A stretch of 64,000 nucleotides of DNA from Hymenobacter aquaticus. GTDB lineage: Bacteria; Bacteroidota; Bacteroidia; Cytophagales; Hymenobacteraceae. The stretch covers positions 2,976,001 through 3,040,000 of the forward strand of contig NZ_SRLC01000001.1 in the NCBI RefSeq assembly GCF_004765605.1. The letters run 5' to 3'. Of the stretch, positions 15,104 to 24,084 are shown piece by piece. Both the position numbers and the translations under genes were made by a program. The stretch's first letter is position 1, and each line of letters begins with the position of its first letter. The notes under the pieces were generated by a model. The model ran no database searches. It worked only from the letters and a program-made list of their open reading frames with translations, and was not told where the DNA came from.

Positions 15104-17552
15104 TGCCGTGCTGCTGGCGAGCCTGCTTGCCGGCCGGCCCGCCCTGGCCCAGCAGCTCGTGCTCCAGGGCCGGGTGCTGGAAGAAACGACGGCCCGGCCC
15201 GTGGCGGGCTGCGAGGTCTACCTGCGCGGCTCCCGCCAGATTGCCCGCACCGACAGCACCGGCCGCTTCAGCATTCCGCGCCTCGCGGCCGGCCGGCAGC
15301 AGCTGCAGTTTTCCTCCATCGGCCACGAGCCGCTCAAAACCGAAGTCGACCTCACGGCCGAAGCCGCCGTGCTCGACTTTACCCTGACACCCAAGCAGCG
15401 CACCTTGCGCGAGGTGGTGGTGGCCGGCCCCCAAGCCCGCTTCGGCCAGACGCGCCTGCGGGAGGTGGAGGGCACGGCCATTTTCGCGGCCAAAAAGTCG
15501 GAAGTCATTGTGCCCGACAACCTGGTGGCCAACCTGGCGACCAACAACGCCCGCCAGGTGTACGCCCGGGTGGCCGGCCTCAACATCTGGGAAACCGACC
15601 AGGGCGGCCTGCAGCTCAGCATCGGGGGCCGGGGCCTCGACCCCAACCGCACCTCCAACTTCAACGTGCGCCAGAACGGCTACGACATTTCGGCCGATGC
15701 CCTGGGTTACCCCGAAAGCTACTACACCCCGCCCATCGAGGCCATCAAGCGGATTCAGCTGGTGCGCGGGGCGGCTTCCTTGCAGTACGGCACCCAGTTT
15801 GGCGGCCTGCTCAACTTTGAGCTGCGCACCCCGGAGCCCGACAAAACCGTGGCTGTCACCTCGCGGCAGACGGTGGGCTCGTTCGGGTTTTTCAACTCGT
15901 TTAACAGCGTGAGCGGCACGGTCAAGAAGCTCAGCTACTACACCTTCGCCCAGTACAAGCGCGGCGACGGGTGGCGGCCCAACTCCGGCTTCGACAGCAA
16001 AACGGCATACGCCGACCTGCGCTACCAGTTCACCGACAACTTTAAAATGGGCCTCCAGGTAACCCACATGGACTACCTGGCCCAGCAGCCCGGCGGCCTG
16101 AGCGACTTTCAGTTTGCCCAGAACCCGCGCCAGTCGAACCGGGAGCGGAACTGGTTTAAGGTCGACTGGAACCTGTTCAACGTGTCGGCCGACTGGAAAG
16201 TAACGCCCCGCTCCAACCTCAACCTGACCACCTTCGGGCTGGTGGCCTCGCGCAAGTCCTTGGGCTACCGGCCCAACTTTGTGGAGCGCGCTGACGCCGA
16301 CACCCAGCAACGGGAGCTCATTACCGGTGACTTCCGCAACGTGGGCCTCGAAGCCCGCTACCTGACCCGCTACGACCTGGGCGAAGCCAAAAGCGGGGTG
16401 CTGCTGGTCGGCACCCGCCTCTACCGGGGCTACAACCACAGCATCCAGGGCTTCGGCCCCACCGGCCGGGCCGCTGATTTTAGCTTCGTGCCCGCCGCCG
16501 CGGGTCTGAACGCGCCGACGTCGTCATCGGACTACCGCTTCCCAAACTACAACGGGGCCTTGTTCGCCGAAAACATCTTCTACTTCGGCGAGAAGTTTTC
16601 CCTGACTCCGGGCGTGCGCTACGAGTACATCCGCACCCGGGCCGAGGGCTCCTATCAAACCGTGGTGCGCGACCTGGCCGGCAACATCACCGACGTGACC
16701 AATACCAACGAAGTCCGCACCAGTCCGCGCGGCTTTTTCATCGGCGGTTTGGGCGCCAGCTACAAGGCCCGGGAAGAGCGGGAGCTGTACGCCAACGTGT
16801 CGCAGAACTACCGCTCGATTACGTTCGGCGACATGCAGATTACCAACAACGCGCTGATAATCGACCCCAACCTGCAGGATGAGCGCGGCTACTCGGCCGA
16901 CCTGGGCCTGCGCGGTGACCAGGCCCAGTGGCTGACCTACGATCTGAGCGTGTTTGCCCTGGCCTACAACAACCGTATCGGCGAGGTGCAGACCTACGAC
17001 CGCAACGACCGGCCCATCCGCCGCCGCGGCAACCTGGGCCGGGCCCTGATCCTGGGCGTAGAGTCGTACGGCGAAGTGGACGTGCTGCGCCTGCTGCAAC
17101 CGACGGTGGAGCCCGAGCGCTGGCGCCTGGCCACGTTTGCCAACGTGTCCGTGATTCGCAGCCGCTATACCTCGGGCGAAAACACCGGCAAGCAGGTGGA
17201 GTTTGTGCCGAATCTGAACCTGAAAACCGGCGTGCAGGGCGGCTACGGTCCGTTTAAGGCCTCCTTCCAGTTCACCTATCTGTCCAACCAGTTTTCGGAG
17301 GCCACCAACGCCCGCAACAGTCCCCAGGACGAGCGGCCGGACCGCAACTCGGCCGTTGTCGGCCGGATTCCAGCCTACCAGATTATGGACGCTTCCGTGT
17401 CGTGGGAGCGGCGCTGGCTCAAGCTGGAAGGCAGCATCAACAACCTGGGCAACACCCTGTATTTCACCCGGCGCGCCACCGGCTACCCCGGCCCCGGCAT
17501 TCTGCCCTCCGACGGCCGCAGCTTCTTCCTGACCGCCGCCGTGAAGTGGTAA
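15081..17552 (+). CDS. FecA-like TonB-dependent outer membrane receptor
   Basis: 823 residues: signal peptide (about 1-24), a carboxypeptidase-regulatory-like domain (about 25-110), a TonB plug (about 110-245; SIGGRGLDPNRTSNFNVRQNG ... YYTPPIEAIKRIQLVRGAASLQYG) and a 22-strand barrel. The plug text (ANLATNNARQVYARVAGLNIWE, GYDISADALGYPESYY) resembles the Fe(3+)-dicitrate FecA group. It probably imports an iron chelate or heme. It overlaps the HTTM gene by 23 bp and ends the operon. No FecR/FecI regulator is nearby. Confidence 0.87.
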   Translation: MMKLLVYSAVLLASLLAGRPALAQQLVLQGRVLEETTARPVAGCEVYLRGSRQIARTDSTGRFSIPRLAAGRQQLQFSSIGHEPLKTEVDLTAEAAVLDFTLTPKQRTLREVVVAGPQARFGQTRLREVEGTAIFAAKKSEVIVPDNLVANLATNNARQVYARVAGLNIWETDQGGLQLSIGGRGLDPNRTSNFNVRQNGYDISADALGYPESYYTPPIEAIKRIQLVRGAASLQYGTQFGGLLNFELRTPEPDKTVAVTSRQTVGSFGFFNSFNSVSGTVKKLSYYTFAQYKRGDGWRPNSGFDSKTAYADLRYQFTDNFKMGLQVTHMDYLAQQPGGLSDFQFAQNPRQSNRERNWFKVDWNLFNVSADWKVTPRSNLNLTTFGLVASRKSLGYRPNFVERADADTQQRELITGDFRNVGLEARYLTRYDLGEAKSGVLLVGTRLYRGYNHSIQGFGPTGRAADFSFVPAAAGLNAPTSSSDYRFPNYNGALFAENIFYFGEKFSLTPGVRYEYIRTRAEGSYQTVVRDLAGNITDVTNTNEVRTSPRGFFIGGLGASYKAREERELYANVSQNYRSITFGDMQITNNALIIDPNLQDERGYSADLGLRGDQAQWLTYDLSVFALAYNNRIGEVQTYDRNDRPIRRRGNLGRALILGVESYGEVDVLRLLQPTVEPERWRLATFANVSVIRSRYTSGENTGKQVEFVPNLNLKTGVQGGYGPFKASFQFTYLSNQFSEATNARNSPQDERPDRNSAVVGRIPAYQIMDASVSWERRWLKLEGSINNLGNTLYFTRRATGYPGPGILPSDGRSFFLTAAVKW

Positions 17553-17674
17553 GCCGGCTGGCCCCGCAGGGCGGGTTGTTTGGCCGCTGACGCAACCAAG
17601 CCCGCCCCGGCCAGTACACGCAAGGCAGGCCCCGCGCATCGGCGGCGGCCTGCTTCACGCAACCTGGCTTTTTC

Positions 17675-18625
17675 ATGGCGACCATCGTTACGCTGACCCT
17701 GAACCCGACCGTCGACAAGAGCACGACGGCCGATAAGATTATTCCCGACCAGAAAATCCGGTGCGCCGCGCCCAAGTTTGAGCCCGGCGGGGGCGGCATC
17801 AACGTGTCGAGGGCCCTCAAGCGGCTCGGCTCCGACTCGGTGGCCGTGTTTCCGGTGGGTGGCCCCAGCGGCACGCTGCTGCGCGAGCTGCTGGCCCAGG
17901 AGCAGATTCAGCAGCAGCCGGTGGAAACCGGGAGCCGCACCCGCGAGAATTTCATCGTCGTGGATGAGTCTACTGGCCAGCAGTACCGCTTTGGCATGCC
18001 CGGCATGCCCCTTTCGGCCGAGGAGCAGCAGCAGATTCTGGCCACGCTGCGCGGCCTGCCCGCCGTGCCCAACTTCCTGGTTATCAGCGGCAGCCTGCCC
18101 CCCGGCGTCGAGCCCGAATACCTGGTCCGCATCGTGCGGGCGGCGAAGGAGCTGGGTAGTAAAGTAGTGGTCGATACGTCGGGGCCGGCCCTGCACCAGG
18201 TGCTGGCCGAAGGCGTGTACTTGGCCAAGCCCAACGTGGGCGAGCTAAGCAAGATGGCCGGCGCGGACGAGCTGGACAACGAAGCCGTGACCGAGGCGGC
18301 CCGGAAGCTGGTGCGCGAGGGCAGCTGCGAAATCGTGGTGGTATCGTTAGGGCCGCAGGGGGCTTGTGTGGTGGCGAAAGACGTGGTGGACCACGTGCCG
18401 GCCCCGGCCGTGAAGAAGCGCAGCACCGTGGGTGCCGGCGACAGTATGGTGGCGGGCCTGGTGCACGGGCTGGCGACGGGGCTGACGGTGCGCGAAACGG
18501 TGCGCCTGGGCGTGGCCTGCGGCACGGCGGCCACGATGAACCCCGGCACCGAGCTGTTCCGCAAGGAAGACGTCGACCGGCTGTACCGGTGGCTGCGGCA
18601 GTCGTTGCCGGCCGCGGCGGCCTGA
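17675..18625 (+). CDS. pfkB: 6-phosphofructokinase II (PfkB-type sugar kinase)
   Basis: 316 residues, strikingly like E. coli PfkB in order and motifs: TLTLNPTVDKS, FEPGGGGINVSRA for sugar phosphate binding, QYRFGMPG, VISGSLPPGV, VVDTSGPAL, KPNVGEL, VVSLGPQGA and the ATP/anion-hole motif STVGAGDSMVAG with the catalytic Asp. It would phosphorylate fructose-6-phosphate with ATP in glycolysis; fructose-1-phosphate or tagatose-6-phosphate are family alternatives. No signal peptide. It stands 122 bp after the receptor gene and is probably a separate unit. Confidence 0.88.
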   Translation: MATIVTLTLNPTVDKSTTADKIIPDQKIRCAAPKFEPGGGGINVSRALKRLGSDSVAVFPVGGPSGTLLRELLAQEQIQQQPVETGSRTRENFIVVDESTGQQYRFGMPGMPLSAEEQQQILATLRGLPAVPNFLVISGSLPPGVEPEYLVRIVRAAKELGSKVVVDTSGPALHQVLAEGVYLAKPNVGELSKMAGADELDNEAVTEAARKLVREGSCEIVVVSLGPQGACVVAKDVVDHVPAPAVKKRSTVGAGDSMVAGLVHGLATGLTVRETVRLGVACGTAATMNPGTELFRKEDVDRLYRWLRQSLPAAAA

Positions 18626-18676
18626 GTAGGCCCCAGTTGTCCGTCGCGTGTCTCCAGGCTCTTTTTCATCTCTCCT

Positions 18677-19249
18677 ATGCACCCCGCCCGCACCTTTACC
18701 GCCGCCACCGAAGAAGCGCTGTGGCAGCAGATCCAAGCCGACATCCACGACCAGGACGACCTGTTCGACTACACCGCCGAGCTGATCCAGGCCGGCTACC
18801 ACGTCCAGCTCGACATCGACGTTGACTTCGGCAGCGGCTTTGAGGGCGGCACCGAGCTTACCACCCTGCGCGCCGTGGTGCCTACGCCCCTGCGCTTTGC
18901 CCTGCACGAGCAAACCTGGCTGCACGAGCTGGGCAAGCTCCTGGGCCTGAGCGACGTGGAGCTGGGCGACACCGCCCTGGACGCGGCTTTCGTCATTACC
19001 ACCAACGACGAGGCCGCCCTGCGCCGCCTGCTGCTGGAAACGCCCACGGTGCGCGACACCCTGCTGCGCTACGCCGATTTCCGCTTTATCCTGGCCCCCG
19101 ACTCAACCCACGACGCGGCGGAAACGGCCCTCACCTTCTCGCGGGAAACGGCCCTGCTCGACCTCAGCCAGCTGCGGGAGCTCTACCACCTGATGCTGAC
19201 GCTGCTGCAGCGGCTGGCACCTAATAGCGCCGACGACGCAGCGGCGTAA
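18677..19249 (+). CDS. Hypothetical cytoplasmic protein
   Basis: 190 residues, acidic, no signal peptide or membrane helix, not assigned to a family. It has an alpha/beta appearance: helices at the N-terminus (ATEEALWQQIQADI), a beta-rich middle (YHVQLDIDVDFGSGFEGGTE) and a C-terminal helix (SQLRELYHLMLTLLQRL). The phrase FVITTNDEAALRRLL resembles the core of membrane-associated DUF3137-like proteins but is too short to assign. It begins 51 bp after pfkB and may be cotranscribed. Codon use matches its neighbours. Confidence 0.7.
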   Translation: MHPARTFTAATEEALWQQIQADIHDQDDLFDYTAELIQAGYHVQLDIDVDFGSGFEGGTELTTLRAVVPTPLRFALHEQTWLHELGKLLGLSDVELGDTALDAAFVITTNDEAALRRLLLETPTVRDTLLRYADFRFILAPDSTHDAAETALTFSRETALLDLSQLRELYHLMLTLLQRLAPNSADDAAA

Positions 19250-19324
19250 GGCAGGGCAGCGACAGGAACTCTGGCAATTTCTTTCTACTCTTGCCCCGTT
19301 TTTGTCACCTGCAATTTTTCCCTG

Positions 19325-20416
19325 ATGCTGCGTCGTGCCACTCTCCTTCTAGCATTGGGCTGCCTTTTGCTGGCGGCCAAACCGAGCCGAAGCGGAGGGA
19401 GTCAGCCGGAAAAGGACTTCGATAAATTCTGGCAGACCTACAAAGACCATTACGCCTTCTTTGCCCTGCACGGCCTCAACTGGGACCAGGTCTACGCCAC
19501 CTACCGGCCGACCATCACGGCCCGCACCACGGCCGCCGAGCTGCAAGCCACCTTAACCAAGATGATTGAGCCGCTCCAGGATGGTCATATCACCATTTCG
19601 AAGGGCGACGAAATTCTCTATAAGGGCACCCCGGGGCGGCACTCCTTTAAAACGGACTTCCGCGACCTGCAGCCCCAGTACTGGCAGACGGCCTACCAGA
19701 CGCTGACGGCGGCCGGCTTCGCGCCCGTGCGCGGGTTGGGGCCCCAGGTAGGCAAATACCAGGTGCTCTACCTCAGCCAATCGAGCCAGCACGTGGGCTA
19801 CCTGCGCCTGAGCCGCTGCTTTGCCGAGCTGACGGGCGTGGTGGGCACCGCCCGCCAGGAACGGCAGGACCAGCAGCGCCTGCTCGGCCTCTTCGACGCG
19901 GCGCTGCGCGAGCTAAGCGCCTGCCGGGCCCTGATTGTGGATATGCGCGGCAACGGCGGCGGCCACAGCGGCAAGGAAATGGCCAGCCGCCTGAGCGTGG
20001 GCCGGGTCCTCACGCACTTCACCGCGGAGCGCCAGCCCGGCGGCTATGAGCGGTTTTCGCCCTTGCAGCCGTACTACCTCTCGCCCAACCCTACCCTGAA
20101 CTACGCGCGGCCGGTGGTGATTCTGACCAACGATGGCACCGCCAGCTCGGCCGAGGAGTTTGTGCTGGCCCTGCACCGCCAGCCCCACGTAACGACCATC
20201 GGCGACAACACGGCCGGGATGTTGTCGGATATGTACCAGGGCGAACTGTCGGGCAAGGTGCAGTTTACCCTTTCCCACCAGCGCTACTACAGCCCCGACA
20301 CGGTGCTGCTGGAAGGCGGCGGCGTGCCGGTGCGCCTGCCGGTGGCGTACCCGCGCCAGGCCCTCGACCAGCACCAGGACCCCGTGCTCACCAAGGCGCT
20401 GGAAATTATCCACTGA
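19325..20416 (+). CDS. Secreted S41 family (tail-specific protease-like) peptidase
   Basis: 363 residues with a short signal peptide (about 1-18). The N-terminal helical region (FDKFWQTYKDHYAFF) and LQDGHI motif are typical of S41 peptidases of Bacteroidota. The catalytic core has YLRLSRC, DMRGNGGG and NDGTASSAEEFV with the presumed nucleophile Ser274, then GDNTAGM. No PDZ domain is evident, so it belongs to the PDZ-less group. Expected to act in the periplasm or outside the cell; substrate unknown. Confidence 0.85.
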   Translation: MLRRATLLLALGCLLLAAKPSRSGGSQPEKDFDKFWQTYKDHYAFFALHGLNWDQVYATYRPTITARTTAAELQATLTKMIEPLQDGHITISKGDEILYKGTPGRHSFKTDFRDLQPQYWQTAYQTLTAAGFAPVRGLGPQVGKYQVLYLSQSSQHVGYLRLSRCFAELTGVVGTARQERQDQQRLLGLFDAALRELSACRALIVDMRGNGGGHSGKEMASRLSVGRVLTHFTAERQPGGYERFSPLQPYYLSPNPTLNYARPVVILTNDGTASSAEEFVLALHRQPHVTTIGDNTAGMLSDMYQGELSGKVQFTLSHQRYYSPDTVLLEGGGVPVRLPVAYPRQALDQHQDPVLTKALEIIH

Positions 20417-20548
20417 TCTGCCCAGTAGGCGGGGCAGTTGGGTGATGTTGCGGGCAGGCCATAATTATACCGGCCGGATAAAGCCACCCTCGCGGGGTTA
20501 GTTTGTCTGTTTATCAGTATCTTAAGCAAACAACCTAACCCTACCGCT

Positions 20549-21340
20549 ATGAATGACCAAACTGCCTTGATAACCGGGGCGTCCAGCGGCATCGGCTTCG
20601 AGCTGGCCCGCTGCTTCGCCCGCGACGACTACCGCGTGGTGCTGGTAGCCCGCCACGCCGAAGACCTGCAGGAAGCCGCCCGCCTGATCCGCCAGGAGTT
20701 CGGGGACGTCGACGTTATCCTGCTGCCCTTCGACCTGAGCCACCCCGACACGCCCGAGCGGATTTACGCCGAAACCGACAAGCGCGGCCTGCAGATCGAC
20801 GCGCTGGTAAACGACGCGGGCTTCGGGGAAACCGGCTACTTTGCCGACACCGACATCGACACCGAGCTGCGCATGATTCAGGTGAACACCGCCTCGCTCG
20901 TGCACCTGACCAAGCTCTACCTGCGCGACATGGTGGAGCGCAACGCGGGCCGGATTCTGCAGGTGGGCTCGGTGGCCTCGTTTGCGCCCAGCCCCTGCCA
21001 GGCTGTGTACGCGGCCACCAAGGCCTTCGTGCTCAGCTTCACCGAAGCCGTGCAGCACGAGCTGAAACAGCAGAAGTCGGCCGTGACGATGACCATTCTC
21101 TGCCCGCCGCCCACCGACACGAACTTCTTCCGCACGGCCCACGCCGAAAACACCCGGGCCGCCGCCCACGCCGCCTCGGCCCGCGAAGTGGCCGAGGAAG
21201 GCTACGACGCCCTGATGGACGGGGCGGCCCGCTCCCTGCCCACGCTCGGGGCCAAGGTCAATTTCTTCTCCAGCCTACTGCTGCCCGACTCCATGCTGGC
21301 GACCCTGATGAACACCCAGCTGCACGCAGCCGAAAAGTAA
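20549..21340 (+). CDS. SDR family NAD(P)-dependent oxidoreductase
   Basis: 263 residues of the classical short-chain dehydrogenase fold: cofactor motif TALITGASSGIG at residues about 5-16, NDAG in place of NNAG (about 91-94), and the YxxxK pair Y154/K158 in YAATKAF. The Arg after GAS-GIG (VLVAR) favours NADP(H). The sequence resembles the DltE/YqjQ-like group that reduces carbonyl substrates of unknown identity. It is monogenic; a hairpin (21363-21394) follows. Confidence 0.87.
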   Translation: MNDQTALITGASSGIGFELARCFARDDYRVVLVARHAEDLQEAARLIRQEFGDVDVILLPFDLSHPDTPERIYAETDKRGLQIDALVNDAGFGETGYFADTDIDTELRMIQVNTASLVHLTKLYLRDMVERNAGRILQVGSVASFAPSPCQAVYAATKAFVLSFTEAVQHELKQQKSAVTMTILCPPPTDTNFFRTAHAENTRAAAHAASAREVAEEGYDALMDGAARSLPTLGAKVNFFSSLLLPDSMLATLMNTQLHAAEK

Positions 21341-21362
21341 GCAGCTCACGACTATTGGCTAC

Positions 21363-21394
21363 GACGCGCCTTTTCTAGTTGGGAAAGGCGCGTC
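21363..21394 (+). terminator. Hairpin after the SDR gene
   Basis: An 11-bp perfect stem GACGCGCCTTT (21363-21373) with 21384-21394, 22 bp after the stop. It has no T-tract, so the terminator role is tentative. Confidence 0.5.
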
Positions 21395-21401
21395 TGCGTA
21401 T

Positions 21402-21435
21402 AGGATAATCTTTATATAATACCATTTATTATCCT
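21402..21435. promoter_or_regulatory. AGGATAAT inverted repeat upstream of the T9SS surface protein
   Basis: AGGATAAT (21402-21409) and ATTATCCT (21428-21435) form an 8-bp perfect inverted repeat around an AT-rich 18-bp spacer. It could be an operator or a hairpin; no known site is matched. Confidence 0.4.
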
Positions 21436-21575
21436 TCTTGTCTTACGCTCGACCAAACGAACCAGCCCTTTTGCTGACGGATAAGCCGCTAGCCAGCAGC
21501 CGCTTGCCCGCGATACTCAATACTACCTCAAGCCGGTTTATTTTCGCAAACAGCTCATTAGCAAGGAATTTATAT

Positions 21576-21583
21576 TAAGTTTG
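21576..21583 (+). promoter_or_regulatory. -7 box (TAAGTTTG) of the T9SS surface protein gene
   Basis: TAAGTTTG fits TAnnTTTG, 56 bp before the ATG at 21640. No clear -33 TTTG. Confidence 0.5.
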
Positions 21584-21639
21584 TCGCATATAGCCTTTCG
21601 AAATTTCTCGAAAAGCCGCGCCATCCTCTTCCTTACCTG

Positions 21640-23850
21640 ATGAAAACATCTTTCCTGCTAAAGTCCCTTTTCCTGCTGAGCGTTGCCGGGGAAGCCGGTA
21701 CCGCCCTGGCCCGGCCGCTGGCCCTGCCCCTGAGCGTGCCGGCCCTGCGGCGGGCGGCCAGCGTCGACGTGACAACTACCTTGAGCGGCCCCACCACGCT
21801 GGGCGCGGGCATGTCGTCGGGCACCTACACCGTCACGTTCAGCAACAGCGGCCCCGGCGACGCCTTCGACGTAACCCAGCGGGTGGCCCTGCCCGCCGGT
21901 GCCACGCTTTCGGCCGCTCAGCGCGCGGCCCTGCCCGGCACCGCCACCTTCGACGCGGCCACCGCCACCATCGACTTTGGCACCACGGTACTGGCCAAGG
22001 ACGGCTCAAAAACCTACACCTTCAGCTTCACGGTGCCCAACACCCTGGGCGCGGCCTTCCTGACCAGCACCGTGGGCACCAGCTCCAACCAGGCCTCGAA
22101 CAAGGATGCCGACCAGGCCCGGCTGGACGTGACCATCACGGCCGGCAACTTCTTCGTGACCAACGACGACAGCAACGAAGTACCGGCCGGCGGCACCAAG
22201 ACGGGCAACATCATCCTCAACGACCCCAACCCGGCCAACCTGCCCAACAGCAGCTTCAACGCGCAGCTCGTAACGGGCCCCGCCCACGGCACCGTGACGC
22301 TGAACCCCGACGGCAGCTACAGCTACACGCCCACCAGCGGCTACCTCGGCCCCGACAGCTTCACCTACCAGATCAACGTGCCCTCGGCCACGCCGCCCAA
22401 CTCCAACGTGTCGACGGTGGCCCTGAACGTGTACGACGCCAGCCTGGTCTGCCTCAGCGGCACGGGGACTAACCTGCTGACTAACGCCAGCTTCACGGCC
22501 GGCAACGCGGGCTTCACCTCGGCCTACGGCTACGCCGGCACCGGCAGTGCCAGCCTGCGGCCCGAGGGCCTCTACATGGTGGGCCCCGACGCGGCCAGCT
22601 ACCACACCAGCTTTGCCGGCCACGGCCGCACCGGCGCCGGCGACAACTTCATGATTGTCAACGGCTCGGCCGATTTGAGCGTGGTGTATTCGCAGACCGT
22701 GACGGTGCAGCCCAACCGCTACTACACGTTTTCGGCCTACGCCTCCAGCGTCAACACCGGCAATCCGGCCCAACTCGGCTTCGTGATTAACGGCAAGTCC
22801 ACCTCGTCGGTCACGACGCTGACCACCGCGGCCAACGACTTCGTGCGCATTTCGGACCTCTGGTTTTCGGGCAGCAACACCTCGGCCGTTATTGAAATCC
22901 GGGACGTGAACAAGGTGGCCAGCGGCAACGACTTCGGCCTCGACGACATCTACATTGGCACCTGCGCCGTGTCGTTGGCCGTGAACGACGTGCGCAACGC
23001 CCGGCTCAACAACGAGGCGGCGGCCCTGCCGCTGTCGGCCCTGAGCGCCACCGTTACCAGCGGCCCCCCCGTGGGCAGCTTCACCATCCAGACCCTGCCC
23101 GCCCCGGCCACCGGCACGCTGTACCTGAACGGGGCCGCCGTGCTGCCCGGCCAGGTGATTCCGCTGGCCCAGGCCGACCAGCTCAGCTTCGACCCCGCCG
23201 CCGGCTACGTGGGTACGGCCACCTTCACCTACACCGGCTCCGACACCAGCGGCTCGGGCAGCAACAACACCGCCACCTTCTCCATTCCGGTGGACAGCAC
23301 GCCCCTGCCCGTGGAGCTGACGGCCTTCACCGCCCGGCCCGTGGGCGTCCTCGACGCCCAACTTACGTGGCGCACGGCCCAGGAGCTCAACAACGACCAT
23401 TTCGACGTGGAGCGCAGCTTCGACCAGGAAGTATTCGTCAAGCTCGCCACCGTGGCCGGCCGCGGCACTACCACCGCGCCCACGCAGTACGCCTACGTCG
23501 ATAAAGGTGCCGGCAACGGCCCCGGCCGCGTGGCCTACTACCGCCTGCGCCAGGTCGATGCCGACGGTACGGCCACCTACTCGCCCGTGCGCCCCGTCGC
23601 CTTCGAGGCCCCGGTTCTGAGCGTGTACCCCAACCCCACCACCGGCCCCGCCACCCTCGATCTGCGGGCCCTGCCGGGGCTCAGCTACCAGGTGACGCTG
23701 GTCGATAATACCGGCCGCCAGCTGCTGAGCACGGCCCTGCCCGGCGGCCAGCAGCACCTGCTGCCCCTGGCCTCGCTGCCCGGCGGCACCTACGTGCTGC
23801 TCGTGCGCGGCCCCGGCACCAAGTTCAGCCAGCGCCTAGAGCGGCGCTAA
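21640..23850 (+). CDS. Large Ig-like/T9SS-sorted surface protein
   Basis: 736 residues: signal peptide (about 1-25), a DUF11-like repeat (about 45-170; TFSNSGPGDAFDVTQRV), a cadherin-like/VCBS segment (PAHGTVTLNPDGSYSYTPTSGYLGPDSFTY), a carbohydrate-binding-like jelly-roll region (about 275-445), a second Ig-like segment (GYVGTATFTYTGSDTSGSG), then the PLPVELTAFTARP linker common in Cytophagales surface proteins and a T9SS type A domain (LSVYPNPTTGPATLDL ... GGTYVLLVRG). No enzyme motif is visible; adhesion or surface-layer function is inferred. A strong terminator follows. Confidence 0.83.
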   Translation: MKTSFLLKSLFLLSVAGEAGTALARPLALPLSVPALRRAASVDVTTTLSGPTTLGAGMSSGTYTVTFSNSGPGDAFDVTQRVALPAGATLSAAQRAALPGTATFDAATATIDFGTTVLAKDGSKTYTFSFTVPNTLGAAFLTSTVGTSSNQASNKDADQARLDVTITAGNFFVTNDDSNEVPAGGTKTGNIILNDPNPANLPNSSFNAQLVTGPAHGTVTLNPDGSYSYTPTSGYLGPDSFTYQINVPSATPPNSNVSTVALNVYDASLVCLSGTGTNLLTNASFTAGNAGFTSAYGYAGTGSASLRPEGLYMVGPDAASYHTSFAGHGRTGAGDNFMIVNGSADLSVVYSQTVTVQPNRYYTFSAYASSVNTGNPAQLGFVINGKSTSSVTTLTTAANDFVRISDLWFSGSNTSAVIEIRDVNKVASGNDFGLDDIYIGTCAVSLAVNDVRNARLNNEAAALPLSALSATVTSGPPVGSFTIQTLPAPATGTLYLNGAAVLPGQVIPLAQADQLSFDPAAGYVGTATFTYTGSDTSGSGSNNTATFSIPVDSTPLPVELTAFTARPVGVLDAQLTWRTAQELNNDHFDVERSFDQEVFVKLATVAGRGTTTAPTQYAYVDKGAGNGPGRVAYYRLRQVDADGTATYSPVRPVAFEAPVLSVYPNPTTGPATLDLRALPGLSYQVTLVDNTGRQLLSTALPGGQQHLLPLASLPGGTYVLLVRGPGTKFSQRLERR

Positions 23851-23870
23851 GCCCGGCTCCGCCTTCTGAG

Positions 23871-23905
23871 AAAAAGCCTTCCCCAGTCCGGGGAAGGCTT
23901 TTTTT
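23871..23905 (+). terminator. Terminator after the T9SS surface protein
   Basis: A perfect 14-bp stem AAAAAGCCTTCCCC (23871-23884) with 23890-23903, and a T-tract. Confidence 0.9.
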
Positions 23906-23960
23906 ATTTCCGGACCCGGAGCAGCCGGCTACCCCGTGCGGGCTTTTTTGCGCCTATGCT

Positions 23961-23982
23961 CGTGCTAATGCCGCGCAATTCC
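23961..23982 (+). promoter_or_regulatory. Upstream motif shared with 28421-28442 (copy 1)
   Basis: CGTGCTAATGCCGCGCAATT plus CC differs from the copy at 28421-28442 at only two of 22 positions. It lies about 100 bp upstream of the next ATG in both cases, and weaker similarity continues for about 20 bp (CTTA ... CTATT). Probable shared promoter or operator. Confidence 0.5.
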
Positions 23983-24084
23983 CTTAATCTTAGCCCACTA
24001 TTGCCCCATTGGCCCGCCGCTATTCTTCCTTCATCCGTTAACTGCTCCGCCTGCCGGAGTTGTCATTTTCCCCTCGCCGCGTTT

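Noticed and set aside
22006..23757. 583-residue ORF antisense to the T9SS surface protein
   Set aside because: Same antisense effect; composition is Gly/Ala/Val/His-rich and lacks structure, and the sense protein has clear domains.
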